Assembly: GCF_000657795.2 (NCBI RefSeq)
Contig: NZ_JHEP02000012.1
Coordinates: 84,855-148,854, forward strand
Reading direction: 5' to 3'
Length of the DNA stretch: 64,000 nucleotides
Source: Bordetella pseudohinzii
GTDB lineage: Bacteria > Pseudomonadota > Gammaproteobacteria > Burkholderiales > Burkholderiaceae_B
Position numbers and translations under genes: made by a program. Shown here piece by piece: positions 54,348-63,676 of this stretch. The notes below the pieces were generated by a model, which saw only the letters and a list, made by a program, of their open reading frames with translations, had not been told where the DNA came from and did not search any database. Position 1 is the first letter of the stretch. Each line of letters begins with the position of its first letter.

Positions 54348-54398
54348 ATCGAACTCCCCGAGGCGGCCCCGCGTGGCCGCCTCCGTCACGCAACAGGT

Positions 54399-55652
54399 TT
54401 ATTTCCAGCTGAACGGCAGCGTGGGCAGGCTCTTGTCGCTGCGATACTTCTCGGGCCACACGGTTTGGTAGCTGCTGCCCTTGAGTTCGAGAATGAGGCC
54501 GGCGCCCTTGGTGTTCTGGCCCTTCTCGTCGAACTTCACGCCCGACCAGGGCATGGCCACCTGGGCCTCGGACAGGTCGGTGGCCGCCAGGGCCTTGCGG
54601 ATGGCTTCCGGATCGGTCGAGCCCGCGCGGTTGATGGCGTCGGCCAGCACCAGCACGCCCTGCATGGAGCGCGCGTTATTGCCGTTGAGCTCCTTGCCGG
54701 TCTTGGCCTTGTACATATCGTTGATCTTCTTCAGGCCCGCCTTGGCCGCGGCCACGTCGCTGCCCCAGACATCGCGCGACAGCACGCCCTGCACCTGCGG
54801 CCCGACTTCCTGCACAAAGCGCGAATCGATAAAGCCCGCGTCATTGGCCAGGAACACCGGCGGCGCATACTTGCTCTCGCGCATGGTGCGCACGAACAGC
54901 ATGGCGTCGGAGGTGTAGCTGGCGAAAATCGCCACATCCGGCTTGGCCGCGGCCAGCTTCTGCACTTCGGCCGTGACCGAGGCCGAACCGGCGCTATAGG
55001 CGATATTGGCGACCAGCTCGCGCTTATACTGCTTGGCGAACTTCTCCACCGCCTTGTAGGTGTTCACGCCAAAGTCGGTGTTCTCGTACACCACGGCGAT
55101 CTTGGCCGTGGGCACGGCCTTGATGCCATCGAGAAACTGCATCATGTTCTCGACGAAAGTGTCATCATTGGGCGACGTGCGGAAGAACCACTTGTAGCCG
55201 CGCTCTGTGAGGTCCGGGCTGCTGGATTCGCCGTTCACGTAGGGGATGCCGCGCTGCTCGGCGATGCGGCTGGCCGTCTTGGTCACGGCCGACTGGTAGG
55301 CGCCGGTCAGGGCCACCACTTTTTCCTGGTCCAGCAGGCGCTGCGCGTCGGCCAGGCCCACCTCGGGCTTGCCTTGCGAATCGCCGAACACCACCTCGAT
55401 CTTGGCGCCCCCCAGCTTGGGCAGGCCGCTGCCGGCGGCCAGCGGGATGCCCTCGAGCTCCGGATGCGGGTTGTTGACGATATCCACCGCCAGCTCGATG
55501 GCCGCCTTGATCTCGGCGCCCGTGGAAGCCAGCGCGCCGCTCAAGGGATAGATGGCGCCGATGCGCACCGTCTTGTCCTGGGCCTGGGCCCCGAAGGCGG
55601 CGCAGGCCAGCGCCAGAATCGCGGCTGCACCCGCGTAGCGTTTCATCTTCAT
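54399..55652 (-). CDS. Periplasmic amino acid/amide-binding protein (LivJ-like)
   Basis: A 417-residue type-1 binding protein with signal peptide MKMKRYAGAAAILALACAAF ending AQAQ and mature start VRIGAIYPLSGALASTG. VVALTGAYQSAVTKTAS and FFRTSPNDDTFVENM are ligand-domain signatures. It is longer than E. coli LivJ, as in HAAT-family receptors for amides or aromatic acids. AGGAG precedes the chosen ATG. First gene of the transporter set. Confidence 0.88.
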   Translation of the reverse strand: MKMKRYAGAAAILALACAAFGAQAQDKTVRIGAIYPLSGALASTGAEIKAAIELAVDIVNNPHPELEGIPLAAGSGLPKLGGAKIEVVFGDSQGKPEVGLADAQRLLDQEKVVALTGAYQSAVTKTASRIAEQRGIPYVNGESSSPDLTERGYKWFFRTSPNDDTFVENMMQFLDGIKAVPTAKIAVVYENTDFGVNTYKAVEKFAKQYKRELVANIAYSAGSASVTAEVQKLAAAKPDVAIFASYTSDAMLFVRTMRESKYAPPVFLANDAGFIDSRFVQEVGPQVQGVLSRDVWGSDVAAAKAGLKKINDMYKAKTGKELNGNNARSMQGVLVLADAINRAGSTDPEAIRKALAATDLSEAQVAMPWSGVKFDEKGQNTKGAGLILELKGSSYQTVWPEKYRSDKSLPTLPFSWK

Positions 55653-55833
55653 CACTCGACTCCTGAAAAATACTTCTGTGTAGAAAGCAGATCGGGAGCG
55701 CCGCGCCGCCACCCGGCGCGGCACTTCGCCGCGGCCGTGCCGCGGCATGAAGCCTTGTCGCCTCTCGTCCTCCGAGGACTCTTTTTTTTTATGAAAAGCG
55801 GATGAAACAGGCGGCCCTGGGGCCGCCAGGCAC

Positions 55834-56622
55834 TCAGAGCACGGCCACGCGGCTGTTCAGCCAATCGGTGACCAGCATGTGGCCCGGCGCGTGCGTGATG
55901 CAAAACTCCGGCTTGACGGCGGCCACCACGGATTGCGGGGTCACGCCGCAAGCCCAGAACACCGGGATTTCGCCCTCGCGGATTTCGACGGCATCACCAT
56001 AGTCGGGCCGATTGATATCGGCAATCCCGATAAGCGAGGGATCGCCAAAATGCACCGGCGCGCCATGCACCGACGGAAAACGCGAGGTCACCTGGATGGC
56101 GCGGATGGCGTCGGCGGCCTTCAAGGGGCGCATGGACACCACCAGCGGGCCGCCGAAAGGCCCCGCCCGCTCGGTCGGCACATTGGTGCGGTACATGGGC
56201 ACGTTGCAGCCCTGCTCGATATGACGCACCGGCAGGCCGTTGTCCAGCATGGCCTCCTCGAAAGAGAAGGAACAGCCGATCAGGAAAGACACCAAGTCAT
56301 CGCGCCAATAGGCGCGGATATCGGTGGGCTCGTCCACCAGCTCGCCGTTTCTCCAGACGCGGTAGCGCGGCACATCGCTGCGGATGTCGATATCCTCGCC
56401 CAAGCGCGGCAGACTGGGATCGCCGGGCTCCGACATCGCGAGCAAAGGGCAGGGCTTGGGATTGAGCTGGCAAAAGTGCAGAAAATCGGCGGCCAGCGCG
56501 CGCGGCAGGATGGCCAGATTGGCCTGCACATGGCCGGGCGCGACATTGGCCGTGGGGCCGGTATGCTTGCCGTTGCGCGCATCCAGGCGCGCCTGATAGG
56601 CCGGCTTGGCGGATGAGGCCAT
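55834..56622 (-). CDS. DUF1445 putative hydro-lyase (D-glutamate cyclase-like)
   Basis: A 262-residue member of the DUF1445 hydro-lyase family: [52 protein letters not shown] and FWACGVTPQ are all family signatures. Relatives include the D-glutamate cyclase domain. It lies between a LysR gene and the LivJ-like operon, all on one strand, suggesting a role on the imported amino acid or cyclic amide. Start at 56622. Confidence 0.86.
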   Translation of the reverse strand: MASSAKPAYQARLDARNGKHTGPTANVAPGHVQANLAILPRALAADFLHFCQLNPKPCPLLAMSEPGDPSLPRLGEDIDIRSDVPRYRVWRNGELVDEPTDIRAYWRDDLVSFLIGCSFSFEEAMLDNGLPVRHIEQGCNVPMYRTNVPTERAGPFGGPLVVSMRPLKAADAIRAIQVTSRFPSVHGAPVHFGDPSLIGIADINRPDYGDAVEIREGEIPVFWACGVTPQSVVAAVKPEFCITHAPGHMLVTDWLNSRVAVL

Positions 56623-56745
56623 GGTTTTTCCCTTGTGATGTTGTTGGGCGGCATTGCACCTCAAGCCATCGCCAGCGTCCAATCACATGTTGCGATACCG
56701 TCCGATCAATTTTTCTTATCAGGGTGAAACCCTTAAGGGAAAACG

Positions 56746-57663
56746 CTAGCGCGGCGGCGCGCTGGCCCGCCGCTGGCTGTCGGCATGCGCGATCTCCTGC
56801 GCCATGCGCGCCACCACCTCCGGCACATGGCTGTCCGGCCCGCGCATCCAGCTCGCCGTGTAATGCAGCGGCGGCAGATCCGGCGCCTTGACCTGCAAGA
56901 TGCGCAACTCTCCCTGGTTGAGTTCTTCGCGCAGAAAGATAGGCGCGATGACGGCGGTGCCGATGCCGTCCATGGCCATGCGCACGATCACACTGAGCGC
57001 CGAACTGCCATACATGCGCGGCGCCTTCACGCCCGCCTCGTGCAAGGCGTGGCGCACGGCGCGGTGCGGCTCGGTGGTGGCGCTATAAGTGATGATGGGC
57101 CATTGCGCCAGATGCCTGAGCGCCACCGGCTGGCGGCCGACCTTGAGCTTGGGGCTGGCCAGCCACGACAAAGGGTAATCGCACAGAAACAGATTCTCGG
57201 CGCGCTCATCCTTGAGCGGGCCGAGCAAAAACGCCAGGTCGATCTGATGCGAGGCGAGCTGAGCTTCCAGCGCGGTGGTGGTCTCGACCTGGATCTCCAC
57301 CATGAGCGCCGGATAGGCATCGTGCAGCCGCTCCATGAAACGCGGCAGCCAGGTATGCACCAGGGTTTCGGACACCCCCAGGCGCAGCGTGCCGCTCATC
57401 ACATTCTTGGCCACGGCCGCGGCCTGCATATCGTGGCGCAGCTGCAGCATGCGCTCGGCATGCGACAGCAGCTCCTGCCCCTTGGCCGTGAGCCGGATGC
57501 CGCGCGTGTCGCGCTCGAACAAACGCACCTTGAGATCGGCCTCAAGGCTGGCGATGCGCTGCGAAATCGCCGGCTGGGTGGCGTTGAGCTTCTCGGCCGC
57601 CGCCCGAAAACCGCCCAGCGTGGCGACCCAGAAGAAAGTCTCGATATTGCGCAGATCGATCAT
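56746..57663 (-). CDS. LysR-family transcriptional regulator
   Basis: A 305-residue regulator: FRAAAEKLNATQPAISQRIASLE near residue 20 and an effector domain from about 90. It lies upstream of the DUF1445 gene and the liv-like operon on the same strand with 123 bases between, so it probably controls them. Confidence 0.88.
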   Translation of the reverse strand: MIDLRNIETFFWVATLGGFRAAAEKLNATQPAISQRIASLEADLKVRLFERDTRGIRLTAKGQELLSHAERMLQLRHDMQAAAVAKNVMSGTLRLGVSETLVHTWLPRFMERLHDAYPALMVEIQVETTTALEAQLASHQIDLAFLLGPLKDERAENLFLCDYPLSWLASPKLKVGRQPVALRHLAQWPIITYSATTEPHRAVRHALHEAGVKAPRMYGSSALSVIVRMAMDGIGTAVIAPIFLREELNQGELRILQVKAPDLPPLHYTASWMRGPDSHVPEVVARMAQEIAHADSQRRASAPPR

Positions 57664-57731
57664 CGCGGCGGCAATCTAGTCCAGGAACCCGCATTCTAGA
57701 GTGTCGCGCGCCGGGCGAACCCCAGGCCCGC

Positions 57732-57758
57732 CAAAAAAAAACGGCCCCGAAGGGCCGT
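57732..57758 (-). terminator. Rho-independent terminator of htpG
   Basis: On the minus strand a 6-bp GC stem with a TTCG tetraloop is followed by nine T residues, 15 bases after the htpG stop. Confidence 0.9.
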
Positions 57759-57772
57759 CCGCCTGCCAGGCC

Positions 57773-59665
57773 TCAAACCTTGAGCAACAGCGCGTTCAGG
57801 CGCTTGACGAAGGCCGCCGGATCGGCGATCTGCGCGCCCTCGGCCAACAGCGCCTGGTCCAGCAGCAGCTGCGCCCAGGCGCCGAAATCGGCGTCCGGCA
57901 CATCGCGGATGCGGGCGATCAGGGCATGCTCGGGATTGATCTCCAGCACCGGCTTGACCTCGGGCGCCTCCTGGCCGGCGGCCTTGAGCATGCGCAGCAG
58001 ATGCGGGCTCAAATCGTTCTGGCCCACCACCACGCAAGCCGGCGAATCCACCAGGCGCAGCGTCACGCGCACCTCCTTGACCTGCTCGCCCAGCGCGGCC
58101 TGCAGACGCTCGACCAGCGGCTTGAAAGACTCGGCCACCTCGGTCTGCTTCTTCTTTTCTTCCTCGTCGGCCAGATCGGCCAGGTCCAGGCCGCCCTTGG
58201 CCACCGACACCAGCGACTTGCCCTCGAACTCGCGCAGATGCGAAAGCATCCACTCGTCCACGCGGTCCCACAGCAACAGCACCTCGATCCCCTTCTTGCG
58301 GAAAATCTCCAGATGCGGGCTGTTGCTCGCGGCCGAGAAACTATCGGCCGTGACGTAATAGATCTTGTCCTGGCCCTCCTTCAGGCGGCCCAGATAATCG
58401 GCCAACGACACCGTCTGCGCCGCATCGCCCGACTGCGTCGACGCAAAGCGCAGCAGCTTGGCGATGCGCTCCTGGTTGGACGGATCCTCGCCCACGCCCT
58501 CTTTCAGCACCTGGCCGAACTCGCCCCAGAAAGCGGCGTAATCCTCCGGGCGGTTCTCGGCCAGATCCTCCAGCAGCGACAGGATGCGCTTGGCCGAACC
58601 CTCGCGGATGGCGCGCACATCGCGGCTCTCCTGGAGAATCTCGCGCGACACATTCAGCGGCAGATCGGCCGAATCAATCACCCCGCGCACAAAACGCAGA
58701 TAGGTCGGCAACAGCTGCTCGGCGTCATCCATGATGAACACACGCTTGACGTAGAGCTTCACGCCGCGGCGGGCGTCCCGGTCCCACAGATCGAAAGGCG
58801 CCCGGCGCGGCACATACAGCAGCTGCGTGTACTCGCTGCGGCCCTCCACGCGGTTATGCGTCCAAGCCAGCGGATCCTCGAAATCATGCGAGACCGTCTT
58901 GTAGAACTCGCGATACTGCTCATCGCTGATATCGCCCTTGCTGCGCGTCCACAGGGCATTGGCCTGATTGACCGTCTCCCACTCATCGCGGATGACCTGC
59001 TCGCCCTTGTCCGCGTCCCACTCCTCCTTGCGCATCTGGATGGGCAGCGAAATATGATCGGAATAACGGCGCAGGATCTCGCGCAGCTTCCAGCCGCTGA
59101 GAAACTCATCCTCGTCGGCGCGCAGATGCAGCACCACATCCGTGCCGCGGCCGGCCTTCTCGGCCGGCGCGATCGAAAACTCGCCCTGGCCATCCGACTC
59201 CCAGCGGATGGCCTCGTCCGAACCGGCGCGGCGGCTCAGCACGCTCACCTTGTCGGCCACGATGAAAGACGAATAAAACCCCACGCCAAACTGCCCGATC
59301 AACTGGGCATCCTTCTGCTTGTCGCCCGTCAGCTGCGCAAAAAACTCGCGCGTGCCGGAACGGGCGATCGTGCCCAGATTGGCGATGGCCTCCTCGCGCG
59401 ACAGGCCGATGCCATTATCGGCAATCGTGATCGTGCGCGCGGCCTTGTCATAGCTCACGCGGATGGCCAGATCGCCGTCGCCGGCCAGCAGATCCGGCTG
59501 GTCGATGGCTTCAAAGCGCAGCTTGTCGCAGGCATCCGAGGCATTCGAAACCAGCTCGCGCAGGAAGATCTCCTTGTTGCTATACAAGGAATGAATCATC
59601 AGGTGCAGCAACTGCTTGACCTCGGCCTGGAATCCCAGGGTTTCGGACGTGGCGTCTTGAGTCAT
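57773..59665 (-). CDS. htpG: Molecular chaperone HtpG (Hsp90)
   Basis: A 630-residue Hsp90. The GHKL ATPase domain has [24 protein letters not shown] and [11 protein letters not shown]; the middle domain has [11 protein letters not shown] and [11 protein letters not shown]; the C-terminal dimerisation region ends at residue 630. A heat-shock sigma-32 promoter lies in front and a strong terminator behind, so it is transcribed alone. Confidence 0.97.
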   Translation of the reverse strand: MTQDATSETLGFQAEVKQLLHLMIHSLYSNKEIFLRELVSNASDACDKLRFEAIDQPDLLAGDGDLAIRVSYDKAARTITIADNGIGLSREEAIANLGTIARSGTREFFAQLTGDKQKDAQLIGQFGVGFYSSFIVADKVSVLSRRAGSDEAIRWESDGQGEFSIAPAEKAGRGTDVVLHLRADEDEFLSGWKLREILRRYSDHISLPIQMRKEEWDADKGEQVIRDEWETVNQANALWTRSKGDISDEQYREFYKTVSHDFEDPLAWTHNRVEGRSEYTQLLYVPRRAPFDLWDRDARRGVKLYVKRVFIMDDAEQLLPTYLRFVRGVIDSADLPLNVSREILQESRDVRAIREGSAKRILSLLEDLAENRPEDYAAFWGEFGQVLKEGVGEDPSNQERIAKLLRFASTQSGDAAQTVSLADYLGRLKEGQDKIYYVTADSFSAASNSPHLEIFRKKGIEVLLLWDRVDEWMLSHLREFEGKSLVSVAKGGLDLADLADEEEKKKQTEVAESFKPLVERLQAALGEQVKEVRVTLRLVDSPACVVVGQNDLSPHLLRMLKAAGQEAPEVKPVLEINPEHALIARIRDVPDADFGAWAQLLLDQALLAEGAQIADPAAFVKRLNALLLKV

Positions 59666-59729
59666 GATGGAGAAGATTGGCTGAAAAATGGTTGGATGGT
59701 CGATGGCGGCGGCCCGCCAGGCCCTCCCG

Positions 59730-59758
59730 ACATGGGGACGGCCCCGGCCGATTTCAAG
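59730..59758 (-). promoter_or_regulatory. Sigma-32 (heat-shock) promoter of htpG
   Basis: Read on the minus strand, CTTGAAA (59758-59752) is followed after 14 bases by CCCCATGT (59737-59730). Both hexamer-like boxes match the RpoH consensus fully, and the position, 65 bases before the htpG start, is right. Confidence 0.85.
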
Positions 59759-59856
59759 AGTCTAGCCTCCCCCCTCCCGTCCCCGGGCTCCCTCCCTGCC
59801 CCCAAGCCCGGTAAAATCCCGCACTTTGGCCGGCCCAACCACCGCTCTTTCCGACC

Positions 59857-61248
59857 ATGAGCTCCGCCCCCCTATCCTCCTCCCTGCCCGACGCGGCCGA
59901 CCGACAGACCGCCCCCGACCTCGTCTACGGCCCCGATGACCGGCCCTCCGCCCCAGTCACCTTCATCGCCGCCCTGCAGCACCTGCTGGCCATCCTCGTG
60001 CCCATCGTCACCCCGGGCCTGCTCATCTGCCAGGCCCTGGGCGTCTCCAGCCGCGACACCACCCTCATCGTCTCCATGTCGCTGGTCATCTCCGGCATCG
60101 CCACCTACGTCCAGTGCCGCCGCTTCGGCCCCCTGGGCGCCGGACTGCTCATCGTGCAGGGCACCAGCTTCAACTTCGTCGGCCCGCTGATCGCCGGCGG
60201 CAGCATCATGGTCAAACAGGGCACCCCCGTCGAAGCCGTCATGGCCGCCATCTTCGGCGTCGTCATCGCCGGCTCCTTCGTCGAAATGGGCATCTCCCGC
60301 ATCCTGCCCTTCGTCAAACGCCTCATCACCCCCCTGGTCACCGGCATCGTCGTCCTGCTCATCGGCCTGACCCTCATCAAGGTCGGCCTCATCAGCATGG
60401 GCGGCGGCTTTGCCGCCATGCAGAACGGCACCTTCGCCAACAGCGAAAACCTCCTGCTCTCCGGCCTCGTCCTGGGCACCATCATCGTCCTCAACCGCAT
60501 CCCCGTCGTCTGGGTGCGCAGCGCCGCCCTCGTCATCGCCCTGGCCATCGGCTACCTCGCCGCCGCCTCCCTCGGCCGCCTCGACCTCACCGGCGCCCGC
60601 GAAGCCGCCCTCTTCCAAGTGCCCGTGCCCCTGCACTTCGGCCTGTCCTTCTCCTGGCCCCTCTTCGTGCCCATGCTGATCATCTACCTGGTCACCTCGC
60701 TCGAAGCCATCGGCGACATCACCGCCACCAGCCAAGTCTCGCGCCAGCCCGTCCAGGGCCCGGTCTGGATGCAGCGCATCAAAGGCGGCGTCCTCGTCAA
60801 CGGCGCCAACTCCCTCCTGGCCGGCGTCTTCAACACCTTCCCCAGCTCCGTCTTCGCCCAGAACAACGGCGTCATCCAGCTCACCGGCATCGCCAGCCGC
60901 CGCGTCGGCGTCTGGATCGCCGCCATGCTCATCCTCCTCGGCCTCTTCCCGGCCGTGGCCGGCATCCTCCAGGCCGTGCCCGAACCCGTCCTGGGCGGCG
61001 CCGCCATGGTCATGTTCGGCGCCGTGGCCGCCTCCGGCATCAACATCCTGGCCGGCATCCGCCTGGACCGCCGCGCCCTGCTCATCATCGCCGTCTCCCT
61101 CGCCCTCGGCCTGGGCGTCTCGCAAGTGCCCGAATTCCTCGCCCACATGCCCCACGCCCTCAAAAGCGTCCTGGAATCGGGCGTGGCCACCGGCGGCATC
61201 TGCGCCCTGGTCATGAACTGGTTCCTCCCCGAACCGCGCCAGGACTGA
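59857..61248 (+). CDS. NCS2-family nucleobase (xanthine/urate-type) permease
   Basis: A 463-residue membrane protein of the nucleobase:cation symporter-2 family, with about 12-14 helices. The family signature FAQNNGVIQLTG is near residue 330 and TSLEAIGDITATS near 280. The QNNG form is usual for xanthine or uric acid carriers rather than uracil ones. Wobble positions are extremely rich in C, more so than in neighbouring genes. Divergent from htpG. Confidence 0.9.
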   Translation: MSSAPLSSSLPDAADRQTAPDLVYGPDDRPSAPVTFIAALQHLLAILVPIVTPGLLICQALGVSSRDTTLIVSMSLVISGIATYVQCRRFGPLGAGLLIVQGTSFNFVGPLIAGGSIMVKQGTPVEAVMAAIFGVVIAGSFVEMGISRILPFVKRLITPLVTGIVVLLIGLTLIKVGLISMGGGFAAMQNGTFANSENLLLSGLVLGTIIVLNRIPVVWVRSAALVIALAIGYLAAASLGRLDLTGAREAALFQVPVPLHFGLSFSWPLFVPMLIIYLVTSLEAIGDITATSQVSRQPVQGPVWMQRIKGGVLVNGANSLLAGVFNTFPSSVFAQNNGVIQLTGIASRRVGVWIAAMLILLGLFPAVAGILQAVPEPVLGGAAMVMFGAVAASGINILAGIRLDRRALLIIAVSLALGLGVSQVPEFLAHMPHALKSVLESGVATGGICALVMNWFLPEPRQD

Positions 61249-61363
61249 TCCCCGCGGCGGGCCGGCCCCAACCCCCGGCCCGCCTGCCAAACTCGCCGGG
61301 ATCACGTATAATGGCCGACTTTCTTGCCAGCCTGCCCTGATCCCTCAGGACAGCGCATCCCCC

Positions 61364-61448
61364 GCCCGGGTGGTGAAATTGGTAGACGCAGGGGACTCAA
61401 AATCCCCCGCCGCAAGGCGTGCCGGTTCGATTCCGGCCCCGGGCACCA
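61364..61448 (+). tRNA. tRNA-Leu(CAA)
   Basis: An 85-base tRNA with a long variable arm. The acceptor stem is GCCCGGG/CCCGGGC, the anticodon stem GGGGA/TCCCC with loop CTCAAAA (anticodon CAA), the T arm has GGTTCGATTCC and CCA is encoded. The AT-richer MazG/DUF2075 region begins right after it, so its 3' end may be an integration site. Confidence 0.94.
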
Positions 61449-61454
61449 GAATTT

Positions 61455-61494
61455 AAAAAGCCGCTACTGCGAATGCAGAGCGGCTTTTTGTTTG
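61455..61494 (+). terminator. Rho-independent terminator after tRNA-Leu
   Basis: An 11-bp stem AAAAAGCCGCT with its complement and an inner CTGC/GCAG helix, running into a T-rich tail seven bases past the tRNA. Confidence 0.9.
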
Positions 61495-61616
61495 GGCTGG
61501 TTCCCCGAGTTTTCCAACATGCGAATCCCGCCACGTGCCGTCATGGCTCGCGAGAGTGCAACTTGCTAGTGACCAGTCTATTATCCATTTAGCGACCTCC
61601 ATCGGGAAAGTAAGAA

Positions 61617-61937
61617 ATGGAAGAAGTCATTCAGCGGCTGCGCCAGTTCCGGGACGAACGAAACTGGCAGCAATTCCACAACCCCAAGGATCTGGCCTTG
61701 GCACTCAGCATCGAGGCCAGTGAACTGCTGGAGGTTTTCCTATGGAAACCACCTGAAGCCGCCGACCCCGAAAAGGTAAAAGAAGAACTTGCCGATGTCT
61801 TGGCGTACGCGCTGCTGCTATCTGACGCTTACAACTTCGACATAAAGAAAATCGTCCTAGATAAAATCGAGAAGAACGAGCAAAAGTACCCCGTGCACAA
61901 AGCCAAGGGAACCGCAAAAAAATATAACGAGCTATGA
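61617..61937 (+). CDS. MazG-like nucleotide pyrophosphohydrolase
   Basis: A 106-residue all-alpha NTP pyrophosphatase of the MazG/dCTPase type. The metal site is complete: SIEASELLEVFLW (E33, E36) and EELADVLAY (E57, D60). The C-terminus KYPVHKAKGTAKKYNEL is typical of phage and island copies. Such enzymes cut NTPs or dNTPs to NMP and pyrophosphate. Its stop overlaps the next ATG (ATGA), so it is made together with the DUF2075 ATPase. AT-richer than the core genes. Confidence 0.88.
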   Translation: MEEVIQRLRQFRDERNWQQFHNPKDLALALSIEASELLEVFLWKPPEAADPEKVKEELADVLAYALLLSDAYNFDIKKIVLDKIEKNEQKYPVHKAKGTAKKYNEL

Positions 61938-63676
61938 GCCAACCCCACCTCGTCGAAGTGAACCGCTATGAGTTCTCCGCAAAAACCCTGACGGATGTCG
62001 AGACCAACGCATACGCGGCGAACAATTGGCCGCTTGTGTACATTCTCAGCGATGGGAAATCACGTCGTGCTTACGTCGGCGAGACGACGGACGCGGTTGC
62101 TCGCCTGGGTACGCATATCAAGCATCCTGAGAAGAAGTTGTTGACGACGGTGCATCTCGTCAGCAGTGAACGCTTCAACAAGTCAGCGACACTTGACATC
62201 GAGTCCTCCCTCATAAAGTACTTATCCGCCGATGGCCAGTTCAGCATGTTGAACGGAAATCTCGGCCTGACCGATCACAACTACTACCAGAGGGATGAAC
62301 TCTATTCCAAGATATTTAGGCAGGCCTGGGAAAAACTGCGCAAGCAGGGCGTTGCCAAAAAATCCATCGAAACCATCGACAACTCCGACGTTTTCAAGTA
62401 CTCGCCGTATAAATCATTGTCAGCCGACCAGCAACAAGGCCTGATCGAAATTATGCGAGCCCTCGTCGATCCCGGGCTCAAACATATCGTGGTCCAAGGC
62501 GGCGCGGGAACCGGCAAGTCGGTACTGGCGATATTTCTTTTCAAGCTCATTCATTCCGACCTTGAAGAGCTGGATCTGCGCGAATTCTCGGAGGAGGAGC
62601 AGGAAGTACGTGAACTGCTGCGGCGGATCAAGCAATTGCTGCCCAACCCCCGCATGGCGCTGGTGATCTCCATGAACTCGTTCAGGAACACGTTGAAGAA
62701 AGCGTTCCGGAATGTTAAGGGCCTGCGCTCGGATATGGTCATCAGCCCTTCCGACCTGACGAAGCGGCACTACGACATCGTCCTGGTGGATGAGTCGCAT
62801 CGCCTGCGTAAGCGTGTCAACCTTGGACAGTATTTCAAGGGCTTCGACACGGCCTGTACGACTCTTGGCATGGACAAGAATACGTGCAGTGAGGTGGACT
62901 GGGTGACGCGCCAGTCAGATAAAGCGGTTTTCTTCTATGACCCCGGCCAAAGCGTCAAGCCATCCGATGCCAACGCATCGGACTTCGACAAGATCAAAAC
63001 ATCGCCAGACAGCACAATCATCACGCTGATCTCCCAGTTCCGGGTCCGTGCCGGGCAGCACTACGTGGAGTTTATCGACGACCTTCTGCATGTGCGGCTT
63101 CCAGCTGGCGAAACGTTCAGCTCCAACAAGTATGAGTTTCTGGTTTTCGATGAGCTCTCCGACATGGTGAGGGAGATAGAGCATAAAAACCGCAGCCATG
63201 GCCTGGCGCGGCTGGTGGCCGGTTACTCCTGGCCCTGGCGCTCCAAGAAAACCGCCAGCCTGCATGACATCGAAATAGGTGACATTCGACTGTGGTGGAA
63301 CCGCAAGACGATTGATTGGATCAATGCCAAAAACGCCGAGGGCGAAGTGGGTTGCATCCATACCACCCAGGGGTATGACCTGAACTACACCGGCGTGATC
63401 TTCGGCCGTGAAATCCGCTATGACGACAAGCTCGATCAGATCATCATCGACAGCAAGAATTATCATGATCGGATGGGCAAACAGACCATTAAAGATCCGA
63501 ACGAGCTCAAACGATACATACTGAATATCTACCGAACCATCATGCTACGAGGCATACGAGGCACCTTTATCTATGCATGCGACGACAGCCTGAGGCGCTA
63601 CTTCAAGCGACACGTAGCGAGCTATACATCCCGTATCGGCGCATCGCCAGCCCCTGAAAAGTCCTTGCAATCTTAG
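61934..63676 (+). CDS. GIY-YIG nuclease-like plus DUF2075 (Schlafen-3-like) ATPase/helicase
   Basis: A 580-residue two-part protein. Residues about 33-105 look like a GIY-YIG nuclease (VYIL at 35-38, YVGETT at 47-52, R57, E90). From about 160 a superfamily-1-like ATPase follows: Walker A GGAGTGKS (189-196), Walker B DIVLVDESHR (281-290), a GCIHTTQGYDL motif near 475 and IYRTIMLRGIRGTFIY near 535, the DUF2075 signature. Coupled by ATGA overlap to the MazG-like gene. No signal peptide. The combination suggests a nucleic-acid-cutting, NTP-dependent defence protein; this is inference. Confidence 0.85.
   Translation: MSQPHLVEVNRYEFSAKTLTDVETNAYAANNWPLVYILSDGKSRRAYVGETTDAVARLGTHIKHPEKKLLTTVHLVSSERFNKSATLDIESSLIKYLSADGQFSMLNGNLGLTDHNYYQRDELYSKIFRQAWEKLRKQGVAKKSIETIDNSDVFKYSPYKSLSADQQQGLIEIMRALVDPGLKHIVVQGGAGTGKSVLAIFLFKLIHSDLEELDLREFSEEEQEVRELLRRIKQLLPNPRMALVISMNSFRNTLKKAFRNVKGLRSDMVISPSDLTKRHYDIVLVDESHRLRKRVNLGQYFKGFDTACTTLGMDKNTCSEVDWVTRQSDKAVFFYDPGQSVKPSDANASDFDKIKTSPDSTIITLISQFRVRAGQHYVEFIDDLLHVRLPAGETFSSNKYEFLVFDELSDMVREIEHKNRSHGLARLVAGYSWPWRSKKTASLHDIEIGDIRLWWNRKTIDWINAKNAEGEVGCIHTTQGYDLNYTGVIFGREIRYDDKLDQIIIDSKNYHDRMGKQTIKDPNELKRYILNIYRTIMLRGIRGTFIYACDDSLRRYFKRHVASYTSRIGASPAPEKSLQS

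Noticed and set aside
55767..55789. Hairpin followed by nine T residues upstream of the LivJ-like gene
   Set aside because: It reads as a terminator only on the plus strand, where no gene precedes it; the stem is only four base pairs once a loop is allowed.
59872..61305. A 477-codon minus-strand frame made mostly of Asp, Glu, Gly and Ala
   Set aside because: It mirrors the extreme C bias at wobble positions of the NCS2 permease on the other strand; the low-complexity acidic product is not believable.
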